Shown: positions 11,177-26,300, counted from the stretch's first letter. The stretch: DNA of 64,000 nucleotides from Serripes groenlandicus (GCA_031761405.1 JASEVX010000007.1:56365015-56429014); one strand, 5' to 3'. Notes: generated by a model from the sequence alone, not told the origin. Program-made: numbers and translations.

Positions 11177-11396
11177 ATGATGAATCACAATGTTGTTTCA
11201 TCGACTGGTGTTCACAACTCCATTGCTAATACAATTACCATCAATACATCCCAACTGAACGCAGGTATGAATGGATCTATGATGAGTGATGGAATGAGTG
11301 AACCCAGCTCTCCAGACAGCTCTTTTGACGCTTCGGATCTGATGGGACCTGGAGGCATAGGGGATGATGATGTTACAGCACAACTTGTTAACTCTG
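11177..11396 (+). CDS. NRF1: NRF1 coding exon 1 (residues 1-73 plus first base of codon 74)
   Basis: Starts ATG ATG AAT; an in-frame stop at 11162 rules out an upstream AUG start. Encodes an Asn/Ser-rich, then Ser/Pro/Asp-rich segment (SEPSSPDSSFDASDL, DDDVTAQLV) like the casein-kinase-type phosphorylated N-terminus of animal NRF1. A good acceptor (TCACAG at 11138-11143) precedes 33 nt of 5' UTR, so at least one non-coding exon lies upstream. Donor is CTCTG|GTAATG, phase 1. Confidence 0.9.
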
Positions 11397-14300
11397 GTAA
11401 TGATGCTTTAAATATATGTATTGGTTAATTAAATGTTTTTTGTTTGGTTTGAGACTTGATACTTCTGCTGTGGACAGTTTTTGAAAACATTTGGAAAAAC
11501 AAGTAATTGCTAAATAATTTCTCATTTTACCCTCAAATTTCGCTTCAGGCTCTGGATGGCTTCATGCCAGACGTTTGTAGTTACTGTTCCTAACATCTTC
11601 ATACAAAAAACTGCACCTCCTTAACTAAAAGACAAAGTTTGAAATAATTTCATAGGAATGTTTCTTAGGAAGTCCTCTTTCAAAGAGCTGAGCATGTTTT
11701 TCTTATACATGTGTGTTTATAGTGTTAACTTTAAAAATGTTTTTGGCTCAATTTGAAAAAGATTTTGCACAAATGTTTCTTGGATGACCCTCTACAGAGA
11801 TTTTTCAAATTATCTTGATCTGTTGAGGACATATTATTTTATCTTGATACGTAACTTAGTAGTAAACTTTGGAAATGTTCTTGTACAAAAGGACTTGCCT
11901 GATTTGAAACTAATAGGCACAATCTGTTGAACAACAAGGCCACCAGGATATGGGGCTTGTTTTCCTCATATGTTAACAAGATGGAAAATTATTTAAGTTC
12001 AATTAAATCAGGTGAGCGATGTAGAACCATCATGCGACATGGGCCTCTTGTCTTCTTTTAGGTCCAGTAGGTATTGCAGCAGCAGCGGCAATTGCTTCAG
12101 GACGTAAAAAGAAGCGTCCACATTTGTTTGAGATCAACCCATCAATCCGTAAAAGACAACAGACCAGATTACTCAGGTAAATGAATTTTTAGAGGTAAAA
12201 AAAAGACGTATATGATGCTTTTAAAGCCTATATAATTTGCTCCTTAACTCTTTCTCTTATACAGACGCTTTCTTACACATCTGCTGCAGACATCTTCTGA
12301 AAACGTTGTGGCAAAAGGAGGAATTGCTAATCATGAGCAATTTCTTCTTTTGCCGCAATGTTTTCAACTCTATCCAATGATTATATTTGCATTTAAAGAG
12401 AATTCCCATAGTTTTGCCTAGATGTTTTCGTATGCTGCAAATGTGTTGTTTGTGGGAAATGGCTAAACCATATGTTATCAAAAGAATTGTCTCCCTCATC
12501 TTGAGACAATTCTGTTGTGTGTAGCATTTGGATTTGGTTGAGTAAAGAAAGAAGTTCCACAGGGGGTTATTTAACAAGTGATAGTATTGGTGTATAAACA
12601 GTTCAATGTTCTCTAATTGGAACAATAGAATATGCCGTGGCCGAGTTGTTAGCGTTCGGGATTTAGAACCGGGCGTTCCCTGTTTGATCCCCAGTCGGGT
12701 GGTCATAGTGGAGTGCCCATGTGTAAGGCACATATCTTAGCCTAGTACTGGTTTGTTTACTCAGGGATCATGAATAAGTGAATTGTCGCTATGCTATAAC
12801 TGAAATAATGTTGAATACAGCTTAAAACCCCAATTAAACTGGAAAAATCCATACCCATATTTCACTTTAATAACTTTGTCACAATGTTTATGTGCATATC
12901 TAGGCTTAGTTTGATGACCAGCCAGGTTGTCTCAGACATTACAGAGTTATGGCTCCAGGATCATTGAAACTTTACCAAAATTAGCTTTGTCTGCTCTTTA
13001 CCTTGAGCATTTATTATCCATTCTTTACTGAACTATCTCAAAATGTTTGTGAATATAATATCTTGGCCAAGCTAGATCATCCCAGACACTCTGGGCTAAG
13101 GAGTTTTGGATGGTCGTATATTGTGACAGTTGGGCACTCGTATTCCACAAAACTTTTTCAAAGCTGACGACTCTTAACCATTACCCATATGTCGATACAT
13201 TTTGGCGCATCTGAGGTAGACTACTTTTGGAAATATTGTTGTTAAAGGAGCTATATCCCTTATTGCCACATTAATTTCGAACGATTCGATCATACTAACT
13301 TTATTTATTAAGATTTTAATTTTTTTTGCTTAGATGTTTCCAATTTCAACTGCTGCAGATTTGTTATGTGTGGGTAAGGGGTAACATATCATATTAACCC
13401 TTTCCCTCATATGACATTTCTGCAGCAGACGACTTTGAACATATTTTGTCAAAAAATAGAAAATCTCTATAATTAAATGGATAACCTACCGGTATGACTT
13501 AAAGTGGAAAACATTGTGGCAAAAGGAGAAATTGCTTGTTTTGAGTAATTTCTTCTTTTGTCACTATGTTTTCAAAAAGCCGTCTGCTGCAGAGGCATCA
13601 GAAAGCATCTATATGAGGGAAAGGGTTAAGACCTTTTTAATATTTTCAGAAAACTTAAAGCTTGTATAGAAGAATATTCAACAAGGATTGGTCAGCAGGC
13701 TATAGTGTTGTGTTGTACGCCATGTAAATCTTCAAATATGAACTCCTACAAATGTTTTGGATCTCAGCCTCTTGAAAATGTGGTGAGTCAGTGTGAGTCA
13801 GTGTGAAAGGGCCAGTCATGGAATTTTTGTTCTTGCCACCAGCATTTTTGCCAAATATTAATCTTTTGCCACTTTTATAGGCCCATATTGATACAGGCTG
13901 TATTATTGGAACACCTGTTGTCTCCTCAGTTTTAACATGTTTGTAGGCAGACATTATGTGTAGGCCAAGTTCAAGAACCAGCCAAATGGTCCAAGGCAAA
14001 TTTTGAATCATCAATTTTTTTCCAAATTGACCTTGTCTGCTCTCTTTGTCAAACAGTTGAAACTTTTGATCTGATCATCTTCATGAACTTGTTTGTGGGC
14101 ATAATGTCTGGGTAAAGTTAATAACCAGCAAAATTGCTTAAGGCACTTTTGGATTGTGCAGTCTTCAAAATTAGCATTGGTCGTATGATTGATCTCTGGC
14201 CAGTAAATTTTGGTTCGGACCAGTGTAAATTTACATGTACATGTAATTATAATAAAACCAAACATTTAAGATTTTTAGACCAGTGAATTTTTTTAAACAA

Positions 14301-17300
14301 TGAAGAACACTTTCTTTGCAAACATTTGAGCAGCGTCTGACTATTAAGGGGCTTATTGATTCTTGTTTGGCATGAATTGAAATTAAATTTTTGCTACAAT
14401 AGTGATTGATTGATTGACTGTTTGGTTTTTTACGCAACTTTTAACTTTATTTCAGTTATATCAGGGCTTCTCCTGTGTCAGTTACCAGTATAACTAGTGT
14501 GTTTATTCTGACACCAGCCAGTTATTTTTAATGCTAACCCCACAACCTTTAGCACCAAGGAGTGCAGCCATTACTACCATTTTTAAACCGACAGGGGATC
14601 GAACCCAAGACCTCCTGCACCCAAGGCGGACACTCCACCACTGTACCACCGAGGTGGTGTGACAATAATGAGGCTACACTGTAAGTTTATTGTCAGAAGA
14701 TGCATTAAACGTCTTAATTACATATCGATGGACAGTGAAGACTGGTGAAACTGTTAAAATTAAACTGTTCACAGACTCCTCTCACCTGAGTTTTCATAGT
14801 ACGCAGATGCAACTAGACTCCACATCACTAGACGCAGTCCGTGAGTAACTGATCCAGTTTGTTAAATACCAACACTTTCATTTCAGATGAAAACCTGCAA
14901 GAGCATGGTCATGGCTGAGTTAGACCAGGCATTAGCGGAACAGGCCCCTCCCAATACTGACAATCAAGGGCTATATGACTTACCTCCCCTTGCATTGGAT
15001 GGCATTCCAACCCCCGTGGATAAAATGACACAGGTGAGATTGCACTGCTTGTTTTGTTTATTTGCACTGCTTTTGCAGAGTTATAATTCGAGAAATTTTC
15101 TTCAGCCTCATATGGTTGTATGTACTGATTATTACCAGGCATCACATACGATCCTATGTATACAGTCATGTCCTTGTAAAAAATAGTAACATGTTCACAT
15201 TTAGTAGTTTCAAAAATTGCATTTTGTCTTATTAATCCAAATAAAAATAAAAAAACATCTACACTGCACCGTTTTACTCCAGGAAAACATCTCAACATTG
15301 AGAATACTGTTACAGTTATACGAATGATGTCTCTTCAATTATCAAGTAATTACTAGATGCCACAGGTCAATTAGGACCACTAAGGCACAGCAAGGGAGCC
15401 ATAAATTACATAAACACTGACCACCAGACTTTGCAGACTCTGTTTATTGTTTGATTGCTGTTATATCAATTTCTGAATGCTGAAGATGCACAGTGCAAAA
15501 ATAAATACATGCCAGTAGTGAATACAGTTTTTATTTGTTTGGAACAAACAAATTTAGAGATAGCTGAAATTCTGAAGCCATACGTCTTATGGAAAATTCC
15601 CTAAATTTCATACGCGTGAAAGTAGTACTCAATACTTGCTCTTACTTTTCAAATGTATCACGATATTTGAAATAATGATATATTTATATCGTCTTTGTTT
15701 TCTTATGTGGTTCTTATATTCAAAGAGAATTTGGAAATAAAATGAAACATTGTATTTTAAAACATGAACGCGGAGAGATTTATAAATCTCAATGAGTGAA
15801 CTGCTACAGGGAGAACTATTTCCGATTTAAGCTCCAGATACGGTATTTGAATTTTCAATCACGCATTGAAAATGTAGATAAAAACAGAATTGAAAATATT
15901 TTCTTTGTGCCCTGTCGGCTATATAAATATAGTATAAAGAATTAAAAAAGCAAATATGTGCGTCATAAAATGCATTTAAAATGAGAGTAACACATTTGCA
16001 GAGAAATCGTGATCGTCGAATTATATTTATAAATACAACGGTATGGGGGGAGGGTCTAAAGTGCGGACGCGATCTGCGGACAAATACATTATAGAGGGAA
16101 AATGCGGACAAATGTAATATAGAGGGAAAATGCGGACGCTATAGAATATAGAGCAAATCTGCGGATGCTATGATGTTAAAAATGTTTAATTAAAGATGGG
16201 CAAATGTGTATAATGTGTTACATATGATCATATCCGGGGTTTTCTTTGTAAATATATAATGTGTTCGATTGCTTTTATCAGTGATATAGATTAAACCAAA
16301 AATCGAGATCATGCTGAAATGGAATCTCTTTGTAAAGTGTTTTAACGACTTTCCTCTTTATATCATATCTATAGATATCAATAACGAGAATTGATGGATT
16401 GATTTTCCGACAAGTAAATGTCTTTTGACGCATCTGCAGCGGACGAAATTTGAAAACATTGCAGAATAGAATAGGTTGCTAGTAACTAGCCATTGGTTTT
16501 GCTTCAATTATATCCTCTCCTTTACAATCGATTGAAGGGTCATGGGTTCTAGTTATTGTTTGGCCTCTTCATTTTCTACTTTGTAACTTTCAACAGTTTT
16601 CCATGTGCCATACTACGAGGCAAATGATCCATGCAACATTCTATTCTGTAGGGTACTTGGAAGGGGCAGAACAATTTAAATAACAAATAAACAATAAGTA
16701 TATATATATATATATATACAACACTTTTAATCTTAATTTGTTTCTAGTAATTATATATATATATATATATATACAACAATAATACTAATCTATAACAAAT
16801 AAGTTAAATATTTTTTTCTTGCTGTGTAAACAGTAAAAAGCAACATATATTGAAAACATTGTGGGAAAAGGAGAATTTGCTTATTTAAACAATTTCTTAA
16901 TTCCCATAACCTTTCTTTACCGTCGTATAAACCAAATTTGTATTTGAAGGCTGTTATAAGTAAAAAAAAACTTAAATGTTGCCAATTTAATCACATATCT
17001 TATCATTATAATAGCCAAATAATTAACAAAAGTTACAATTAAAGTCCGCATCTGTTGTCGAAATATCCACAGGTGCATTAACACAATATTTGTGAAACCA
17101 ATTTGTGCATATATCACATTGTACCATGACGGTATCGACACATCCCGGCAAGTTACAAATACATAAATGTATATGATAGGTTTATTGGGAAAAGGGGTTA
17201 CATTTATAATTTGTTTGGAATGACACTCGTACACAATGGTAATTAACAGAGTATGGTCACGCATCCTTAATTGATTTGGCAAGCTTAAACACTCTTTAAA

Positions 17301-20300
17301 GGAAACAGCGGCCAGCTTAGGTGTATACTGTAGAGTAAAATGCGGACGGCAAAGGTATTGGTTTTCTCTGGAGCATTTAATCCTTTTATAATGCAAATGA
17401 ATTCAAAAGCCTCTGAAGTCTGAAGCATGTTTCTTTTAAAGTGCTCATATAAATATTAGTACTGCCTTTTTCCACAATATTTTCTACATGATTTCAATTA
17501 CTCTTTCATTTGGATAGATGTTTCTTTTTTTAGCTCACCTGAGCACGAAGTGCTGAAAGTTAATTATTGTGATCTCCTTTTGTCCGGCGTCTGTCGTCCG
17601 TCAACATCTTTTCCTCAGTAACGAGTGGGTTAATTGGGATGAAACTTCACAGAAAGCATCCTCTCATTGACCTCACCAGAATTCCTTCAAATGTTTGTGA
17701 TTCATGCAGAATTATGGTTTCTATGGCAACGAAAATAAAATAACTTTAAAATTCTTCTTCTACCAAACTGGTTGGCAGATTTTCAAATTATTTTAAAGAA
17801 GTGTTCCTTGGCCGCCAGGGAGCGGGGCTTTTTTGCCATATATGGCTATAGTTTAAACTCAAAAAAATCTTCTCCTCCAAAAGTGTCAGGCCGATTTTCA
17901 AATAATTTTGTAGAAATGTTCAGCGGGCGGGGCTTTTTTGCCTAATATGGCTATAGTAAAAAATTGAAAAATCTTAAATGAGTGAGTCGGGGCCATAATG
18001 GTTATCCATTTGTTTTACATGTCTTTTGAAACTTGGAAATTAAATATAATATTCACATGTATGTCTCATGATTTATTTTTATAGACAACTAAAATGGCAT
18101 TTAATTTTAACGGATGCGTCATTTATTCTTTTACCCGAAGTTGTAATATTTATAAACAATGCATAGTTTATAAATCACACATCTATGGGAAGGCAAAGGT
18201 TTGAACAGTTTTATGTACCCAAACAAATTCAGTGCCTTCAGCGCTTTGATTGTGATTGCAATAATATTTTTTTTAATTTTAAAAAGTTACATGTACAAAC
18301 GTTGAAGAAAGGAAAGATAACTTTTATTTTTGTTCATAATTTGTTTCTTTTCTTTATGAATGAATTTAATCTTTGACAATATAAAAGTTGAATGTAATCT
18401 ATAATTACCATTATTGTTTTTATTAAATATTATTCGGTACCATGAAGTGGTGACTTTTCAAAATATCAATTTAAGGCCAACATTTTTTTATTTTCTGTTT
18501 TACGAGAATGCCTGTCCAATTTTTTCCAAAAATGAAATAAAATAAAACAGTTTTGAGTTTATTTTATTTTCTTATTATTTGCCCACCTCATTATTTGAGT
18601 TGAATAGAAATAAAATTGACAATATTTTTTAGAGAAACACAGAAAATCATGGTCTATCAGAGGTTTAAATAAAGCGTGTTATTCTGTATTTCTAACATTC
18701 TAAGCATTTGTTTCAAAGTTTCCCCAGAATTTGTTAAACACACTGTCGGGGTTGGTGGGAGAGGTACCCCTCCCGCTTTTGCAATATGAACGTTCATCTT
18801 GTAAGATGATAAAACTGCATTTTCTATCACTATTATGTAGTTGTAGCAAAAAAAAAATGTTGCCTTTTTATTTTTATTTTTTTTTTATTTTTTTTTGGTA
18901 GCGTGCTCAATAAAGAGTCTTTAAGTTTTATTTTTATTTCGCCCTACCAACCCAATTTTTTTACAAAAATTCTCGTAAAACAGAATATAAAAAAATGTTG
19001 GCCTAATACTTCTATATCAATATTGCATACACTGCTCCCTATATATTAACCTTTTTTACTGTAAATGTATTTCTTACTCTGCAAATGTTACAAGGAATTG
19101 TTTGTTAATCTTATTCAAGTTGATTTTTTATCCTACTTATTATGGTACGGATTTAATACGGATTTAATCAAAATTTGAGTGAAAATATGTAAGCGCCCGG
19201 TTAGCTCAGTTGGGAGGGCATTCTCCCCTACATCTCTGTACTCGCAGGGCCGGCCATGAGTTTGTGTCCCGGTCAGGGTGCACATTGAGTGCACATTTTT
19301 TCTAACTCTGTGACATTTAGGAGTTTCGAGTGTCACTTTTGGTCGAGGGTCGAGTGTCGAGTAAGAAAAGTCAAGTGTCGAGTAAGAATGTCGAGTGTCG
19401 AGTAAAAACGGTCGAGTGGTATCTACTTCTCATTTACACATCCAGTTTGCAAAAGTAAGCATATTATAACATAAAATAAATGTGTTTCAAAAATATGATT
19501 TGCAGTGTCAATTAAATACATAAATATATATGGATGTTCCATAAAGTTACAGTTCCCTTTTTAACTTTTCCAATGTAAAGTAAATGTAAACTGTACTGTT
19601 ATATAACATAAGTGCAGAAAATTATCAAACTAAATGAAAATGAGTTGTGACCCATTTAACAACCCAAAATATGGTTCTTTTCTTACCCGACACTCGACCA
19701 TTCTTACTCGACACTCGACCTTTCTTACTCGACACTCGACCATTATTTCTCGACACTCGACCAGTCTTACTCGACACTCGACCATTCTTAATCGACACTC
19801 GACCATTCTTACTCGACACTCTACCATTCTTACTCAACACTCGACCTTTCTTACTCGACACTCTACCATTCTTACTCGACACTCAACCATTCTTACTCGA
19901 CACTCGACAATTCTTACTCGACCATTCTTACTCGACACTCAACCTTTCTTACTCGTCACTCGACCATTCTTACTCGACACTCGACCTTTCTTACTCGACA
20001 CTCAACCATTCTTACTCGACACTCGACCATTCTTACTTGACCTTTCTTACTCGAGACTCGACCATTCTTACTCGACACTCGACCATTCTTACTGGACCAT
20101 TCTTACTCGACACCCGACCATTCTTACTCGACCTTTCTTAATCGACCTTTCTTACTCGACACTCGACCATTCTAACTCGACCTTTCTTACTCGACACTCG
20201 ACCATTCTTACTCGACACTTGACCATTCTTACTCGACACTCAACCTTTCTTACTCGACACTACCATTCTTACTCGACCATTATTACTCGACCATTCTTAC

Positions 20301-23300
20301 TCGACACTCAACCTTTCTTACTCGACAATTAGAAACCCTCGTATTTCATTCACAAAAATATGCTTCCTTGATTTTCAAAATTTTACATATTTTCTGCAGA
20401 TATTTTCAAATCAAACTTTTTAAATTTTATCTTTGGTGCAAAGTTATATTGGGATAGCATTAACACAGCTGCCTCAGTGTGCAGAAAGATATGACAGGTA
20501 ATTATTGTAATGTATAATGATATAACGGAAATATTGTTGAAAGCAGCATAAAAACGTTCAAACAAACAAATAAACAACTCTTAACCCTTTCCCAACATAT
20601 ATTCTGCAGCAAACAACTGTTGATACAAAATTATGCATAAACCTTTAAATATATATAAGTGAAAATTGATTTATTGAATAAGAGTTAAAATCATTGAAGT
20701 CAAATTAGAGAAATTGCTCATATTCAATTAATGTATTGTACTATCTGTAAACAGCACCAAAAAATAAGAAAGGAATTTTGAACCAAGACAGCATCATTGT
20801 TACTTTACAGGCAGTTTGATTATACTTTCTGTTTCTGTGTAAAATGTGCAGACTTAGATTTTCATTGTATTTTTGACTACTCTAGCAGAAACTGATATTA
20901 AATAGCACCTTTTTCTGTCTGCAAAAAAGAGAAATAGTTTAAATAGTTTAGTGCAAATTAATTTTTGCATGTTTTCCTTCATTCTTGTATTACTTAGTAA
21001 TCATCACAGTAAAGGAAAAAAAGAGCTTGAATTATAATGAAATAAATACTCGGTTTTAACTTCACTTAGACTTTCTTGTGATTCATAGAATAAAGGTTAT
21101 AATGTAATCATGCCCTGCCCTGTATTTGATAAGATTGACCCAAACAGATCTGCTAAGATAATACACCATGAAGAATATGGGGTCACTGCCAGGGTATTAT
21201 TAGGGACCCTGCTGAGGTGCTAACTATTAGTACAGTTACCTGCTTTTTGGTTTTTCTGGGTTTTCCTGGAGTAAAATGGTGCAGTGTCTAGTAGTTTCAA
21301 TTGTTTTCAAATGACATATACCCCATGATTCTTTTTTTGGGGGATACCAAAATCAATAATGGTAAAAAAAAAATTGTTTAAATTGATCAGGATTGGAATT
21401 TTTTATTTTTGTTTTGAGATATGATTTAGTTGATTATGGAAAATATCATACCCATTACATATTTGCTTATAGCCTGTTTGTTTTGCAAAACTAATGACTA
21501 ACATTTTGGGTATGGGTAAACTTAAACTCCTATCTAATATTTAAGCAAATTCATAATCATTATTAAGTTACAAATTAAATGGTCAAAGTAGAATTTCAAC
21601 TCCTGCTATTTGACATTTCAGTTCATCTATCTAAATGACATATTGAAAAATACAGGTTTTTTGCATCCCTTGAGCACAAATAATTAATTTGAATGTTCCT
21701 CAAAGTTCCTACACCCCAACTCCCCATGAACGACCTGAATTATGTAATTAGAAAATTGACAATCTAAGATCTCGATATTGCTGTCTCCCCCCAAACAACC
21801 AAGGGTCTTTAACTTCACATGACAGACACCCTGAGTAGGTGACGTTTTTGTTTTTGGGAGTTACTGGGTTAAAAGTGAAAGTCACTTTGTAATTGTCATA
21901 TATGCTTCTGCTCAATATCTCAAAAACCCTTTGACCCAGAGTCTTACTACTTCATATAATGATTGGACTATAGGAAAAGATGACCACTATTGTAACAATT
22001 GGGGTCAAATGTCAAAATAACAAGGGCTGTAAATGTCATATTGGTTTCTGCTCAATGTATCCAAAACCCTTTGATCCATAATCTTTAAACTTTACATGGA
22101 TGAAGAGCAATGCATATATATATATATATTCAAACTTGTGAATGTTGTAAGTATAAGATATTGACATTTTGTTACATGTATATATTTTCTGCCGGAACAG
22201 GCCCAACTTAGAACATTCATCCCAGAAATGTTAAAGTATTCAACTGGTAGAAGTAAACCGGGATGGGGAAAACCAGAATGTCGACCTATTTGGTGGCCAA
22301 ATGATGTTCCATGGGCAAATGTTCGTAGTGATATCAGAACTGAAGAAGAAAAAAAGAGGGTAGGTGTAACATTTGATTTGATTCGATTTATTATCCCCTC
22401 GGTTACGAAGTAAGCGAGAAAGGGATATAGTAACGGGACCGTCCATATGTATGTGTGTCCGTCCGTCCGTCCTTCCGTCCGTAACAAACCTTGTCATCAC
22501 TCTACACTAACCATTTCTTGACAGATCTTAACCAAACTTGGTATAAAGTAAGTATATGGTAACATCTTGAAGCCTATTGATTTTCAAGGTCATAGGTCAA
22601 AGGTCAAGCCCAGCCGAGGGGATGCATCCGCTTTGCGGTGCCCTTGTTCAGGTTTTACGCTTACAGTATTTAAGATATATGTTACAGCCATAGAACACTT
22701 ATTTATGATTGCTGGGAACTAGGCTAGGAAATGTCACTTGCATAAGGGAGCTTCGCCTCTACCGCAGTGAGCGGGTTTCCAACGCAGGACAATTGTTTAA
22801 AAAAAACCACACACTAACCATTAGATCATTGCAGATTCCTTTTTAAAGCCTTATAGTCGTGAAGTTAAACATACATGTACTTTAAGTCTGTTCTTGGAAA
22901 AGGTACAAGTTGGCTTTTGTGAACAGTGTGATTCAGATAATTCTGTGTAATCAACACTTCACATTATACTCACATAAGCTTGTAGAACCTTCTATCAACT
23001 TGTGTAGACTATGATCAAACTGAAAAGATGTACAGGCTGATCTGAATCTAAACCACTGTTCAGAAATGCCAACTTGTACTTTTTCCAATGGACATAATAT
23101 GAAAATTAGTTAGAATGATTTCTAAGTAGAGTCAAAAATATAGTTCTTTAAAGGGAAATTGCCGTTTAAGCATCATAAAGCTGTCTGAATTAGGTAAAAG
23201 GTTAAACTTCAAACTCATGATTAGAAAACTTTTGATGAATGATTAGTTTTCAACAGATAACCTATTTCAAATGATACTTAACTCTGCAGCACACCATATT

Positions 23301-26300
23301 TTGAGAACATTGTGGATATAGGAAAAAGTAATTGTTCAAACAAGCAATTTATCCTATTCAATTATTTCAACTCGGAACAATGTATTTCCAAAGATATCTT
23401 CTTTTAATTTGCCCCCAGAAGGGAAAATTCTAGGACATATTCTGTTTGCATGTTGGCCTGTTTATGGCAAATTTAACATTGGAAATCACTGTTGACCATG
23501 GGAGATATGGCTTTTATATATAAGCATGGCTATTCCTTGTGACATGTCTTTTCAAGTCTTTCCAAACTTTTCAAGTTTCATTGCTCTTTGACCTGTCTTT
23601 ATTGCTGCCAGTTGGCATTTGGTGTTCCTAATTGAATCTTATCCTTCAGGATTGTTTGGATAATGCTCATTATTGATAAATGGCATAAATTTAAATACAT
23701 ATGGGTCACCTATCACACACTTTAATTTACCCTTTCCCTCATATAGACGCTTTCTGACGCCTCTGCAGCAGACGGCTTTTTGAAAACATAGTGACAAAAG
23801 AAGAAATTGCTCAAAACGAGCAATTTCTCCTTTTGACACAATGTTTTCCACTTTTAGTCATGTTATCCATTCAATTATAGAGATTTTCTATGTTTTGACA
23901 AAATATGTTCAAAGTCGTCTGCTGCGGAATTGTCGTATGAGGGAAAGGGTTAAGATTAATAGAATAGGATATGTCATGGCCAGAATTTAGGTTGTTGTGA
24001 TCTTGACATGTGACTCAACTTAATGAAAAAGCTTATCTGGGCATTATTTTTTCCCCTTCAACCTAGAATTACCTAGCATTACCAAATTTAATGCATACAT
24101 ACATCTTAAGAAGATGGTTATCACATAACAAAACACAGTGACCTTGACCTTTGACCCCACTTAAAATAAAATCCTGTATTGGCATTAAAAAACCAAATCT
24201 GATACTATCATACATTTTGTGAAGATGAAGTGTCACATATCTAAATGAACATATGCTCTTGCAACGAAGTTTAATGTCTGGTTTAAATGAAATCAAAAAG
24301 GACCTATGACATCCCATCCCAATAAGGGACTTTTGATTGTCTACAATTAAACATTATTTGAAAAGTTGAAAGTTGCTAATTATGGACAATTTCTTACAAA
24401 ATAGTGTACTGCATCTTTTTGGCATTAAAAGTTGATTAACTATTTGGCTATGACGCAATGATGATTTTAGTTGTAAGCATGTAGGCTCACTATTTTACAA
24501 GGCTTTGGGGAATTACCCCATGTTTTACAAATTCTAGATTTATTTCATGGTGCACAAATTGAATTATAAAATACTTTAGTATCTCCTATCAGATAATAAA
24601 CAATCTTTGTTGGTGTCAGTTCATTGTTTTATGTTTTTTCACACATGTCTTTCCGTTTCATTATCTTGTTTTTTTTTCTTTTCAATCAGGTTTCCTGGAC
24701 TGAAGCTCTTAGAGCGATAGTAAAGAACTGCTACAGACATCATTGTAGGGATGATTTACTTAATATATTTGGGGAGGATGGTTCAGGTGATGGACATCAC
24801 GGAAATCAGTTCACGGGAACCATGGTACAGACAATTAATAACCCAGATGGTACCCTGTCCATTATACAAATAGATGCAGGACCAAATAGTGTTGTTACTT
24901 TACCAGATGGAACACAAGCCACTGTGGTTCATTCGGTAACATCAGTAAGTTTTATTGCTGCAACATTTATTTAACCCTTTCCCACATATAATGAATCTAC
25001 AATGGACGATTTTGAGAACATTTTGGCAAATACATGTATATCGAAACTTTTTACAAATTATCCCTTTCCCTCATACGACAATTCTGCAGCAGACGACTTT
25101 GAACGTATTTTGTCAAAAAATAGAAAATCTCTATAATTGAATGGATAACCTATGACAAAAAGTGGAAAACATTGTGGCAAAAGGAGAAATTGCATGTGTT
25201 GTGCAATTTCTTCTTTTGTCACTATGTTTTCAAAAAGCCGTCTGCTGCAGAGGCGTCAGAAAGTGTCTATATGAGGGAAAGGGTTAAAGTACATTATTGA
25301 ATAAATTTAAAACATTGTGAGCAATTCTCCTTATGCCAAAATGTTTCAAAAGTCATCTGCTTCAGAGGCATCAGAAAACTTCTAAATGTGAGAAAGGGTA
25401 AATTACGCTTTCCCTTATTAGCTCGACTTTTGAAAAAAACGAGAGCTATTGTCATGACCCTGGTGTCGTCGGCGGCGACGGCGTGGTCGTCCGGTTGAGG
25501 TTTTTTGTTTAGCTCATTTTTTGTTTTCTGTTTTCTCCCTATCAGTCGAGCGTCTGTGCCGTACGCGGTGCTCTTGTATTTAACTCTAAAGTTTATGCTG
25601 TGAAAACGCCTGAGGAGAACAATTTAACCGTTTCCCTCATATAGACGCTTTCTGACGCCTCTGCAGCATACAGCTTTTTGAAAACATAGTGACAAAAGAA
25701 GAAATTGCACAAAACATGCAATTTCTCCCTTTGCCACAATGTTTTCCACTTTTTGTCATAGGTTATCCATTCAATTATGGAGATTTTCTATGTTTTGACA
25801 AAATACGTTCAAAGTCGTCTGCTGCAGAATTTTCGGATGAGGGAAAGGGTTAACTGTTTCTCACATTTTACAGATATGCAGCAGACGAAATTGATAAGTA
25901 AGCCACGCAAGTGTTGTAGTAATATTAGATGGATAACATTAATACTAATAGAATTAATATTTTGCATTAATTATGTTACTTTCAATTCTCTGTTATATAA
26001 TGGTAATCTATTTTATTTTGCTATAAACTTGGTTAATGTGGCTTATTAAATATCATGAGGTAGTTATGTCTTCAATATATAGAAAAACATGGTTATAAAC
26101 CAGTGATCTTGATTGGCTCATGTTCAGTCCCAAAATATGTTCTTTTTCCCTATTTCTTATAAAAGTTCACCTCAAAATGATGGAATTTGACGAAATAAAG
26201 CAATGAATAAAAGATAATAGAACTCTGAATTAGCTTGTAGTTCTTCTCTGATCTATGTTTCACATGAACCATTATACATGCATGACTTTTCAATGACTGC

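Noticed and set aside
11168..11428. NRF1 exon 1 starting at GTG 11168 and reading past 11396
   Set aside because: The first AUG is at 11177, and the frame beyond GTAATG at 11397 is intron; the next exon fits in phase.
12257..12733. 158-residue - strand ORF
   Set aside because: Composed of a MITE and a SINE head in an NRF1 intron; no protein features.
16917..17396. 159-residue - strand ORF
   Set aside because: AT-rich intron DNA; composition and lack of any motif suggest chance.
19634..20332. 232- and 164-residue repeat proteins
   Set aside because: They are frames through the 20-bp minisatellite, with no start context or non-repeat domain.
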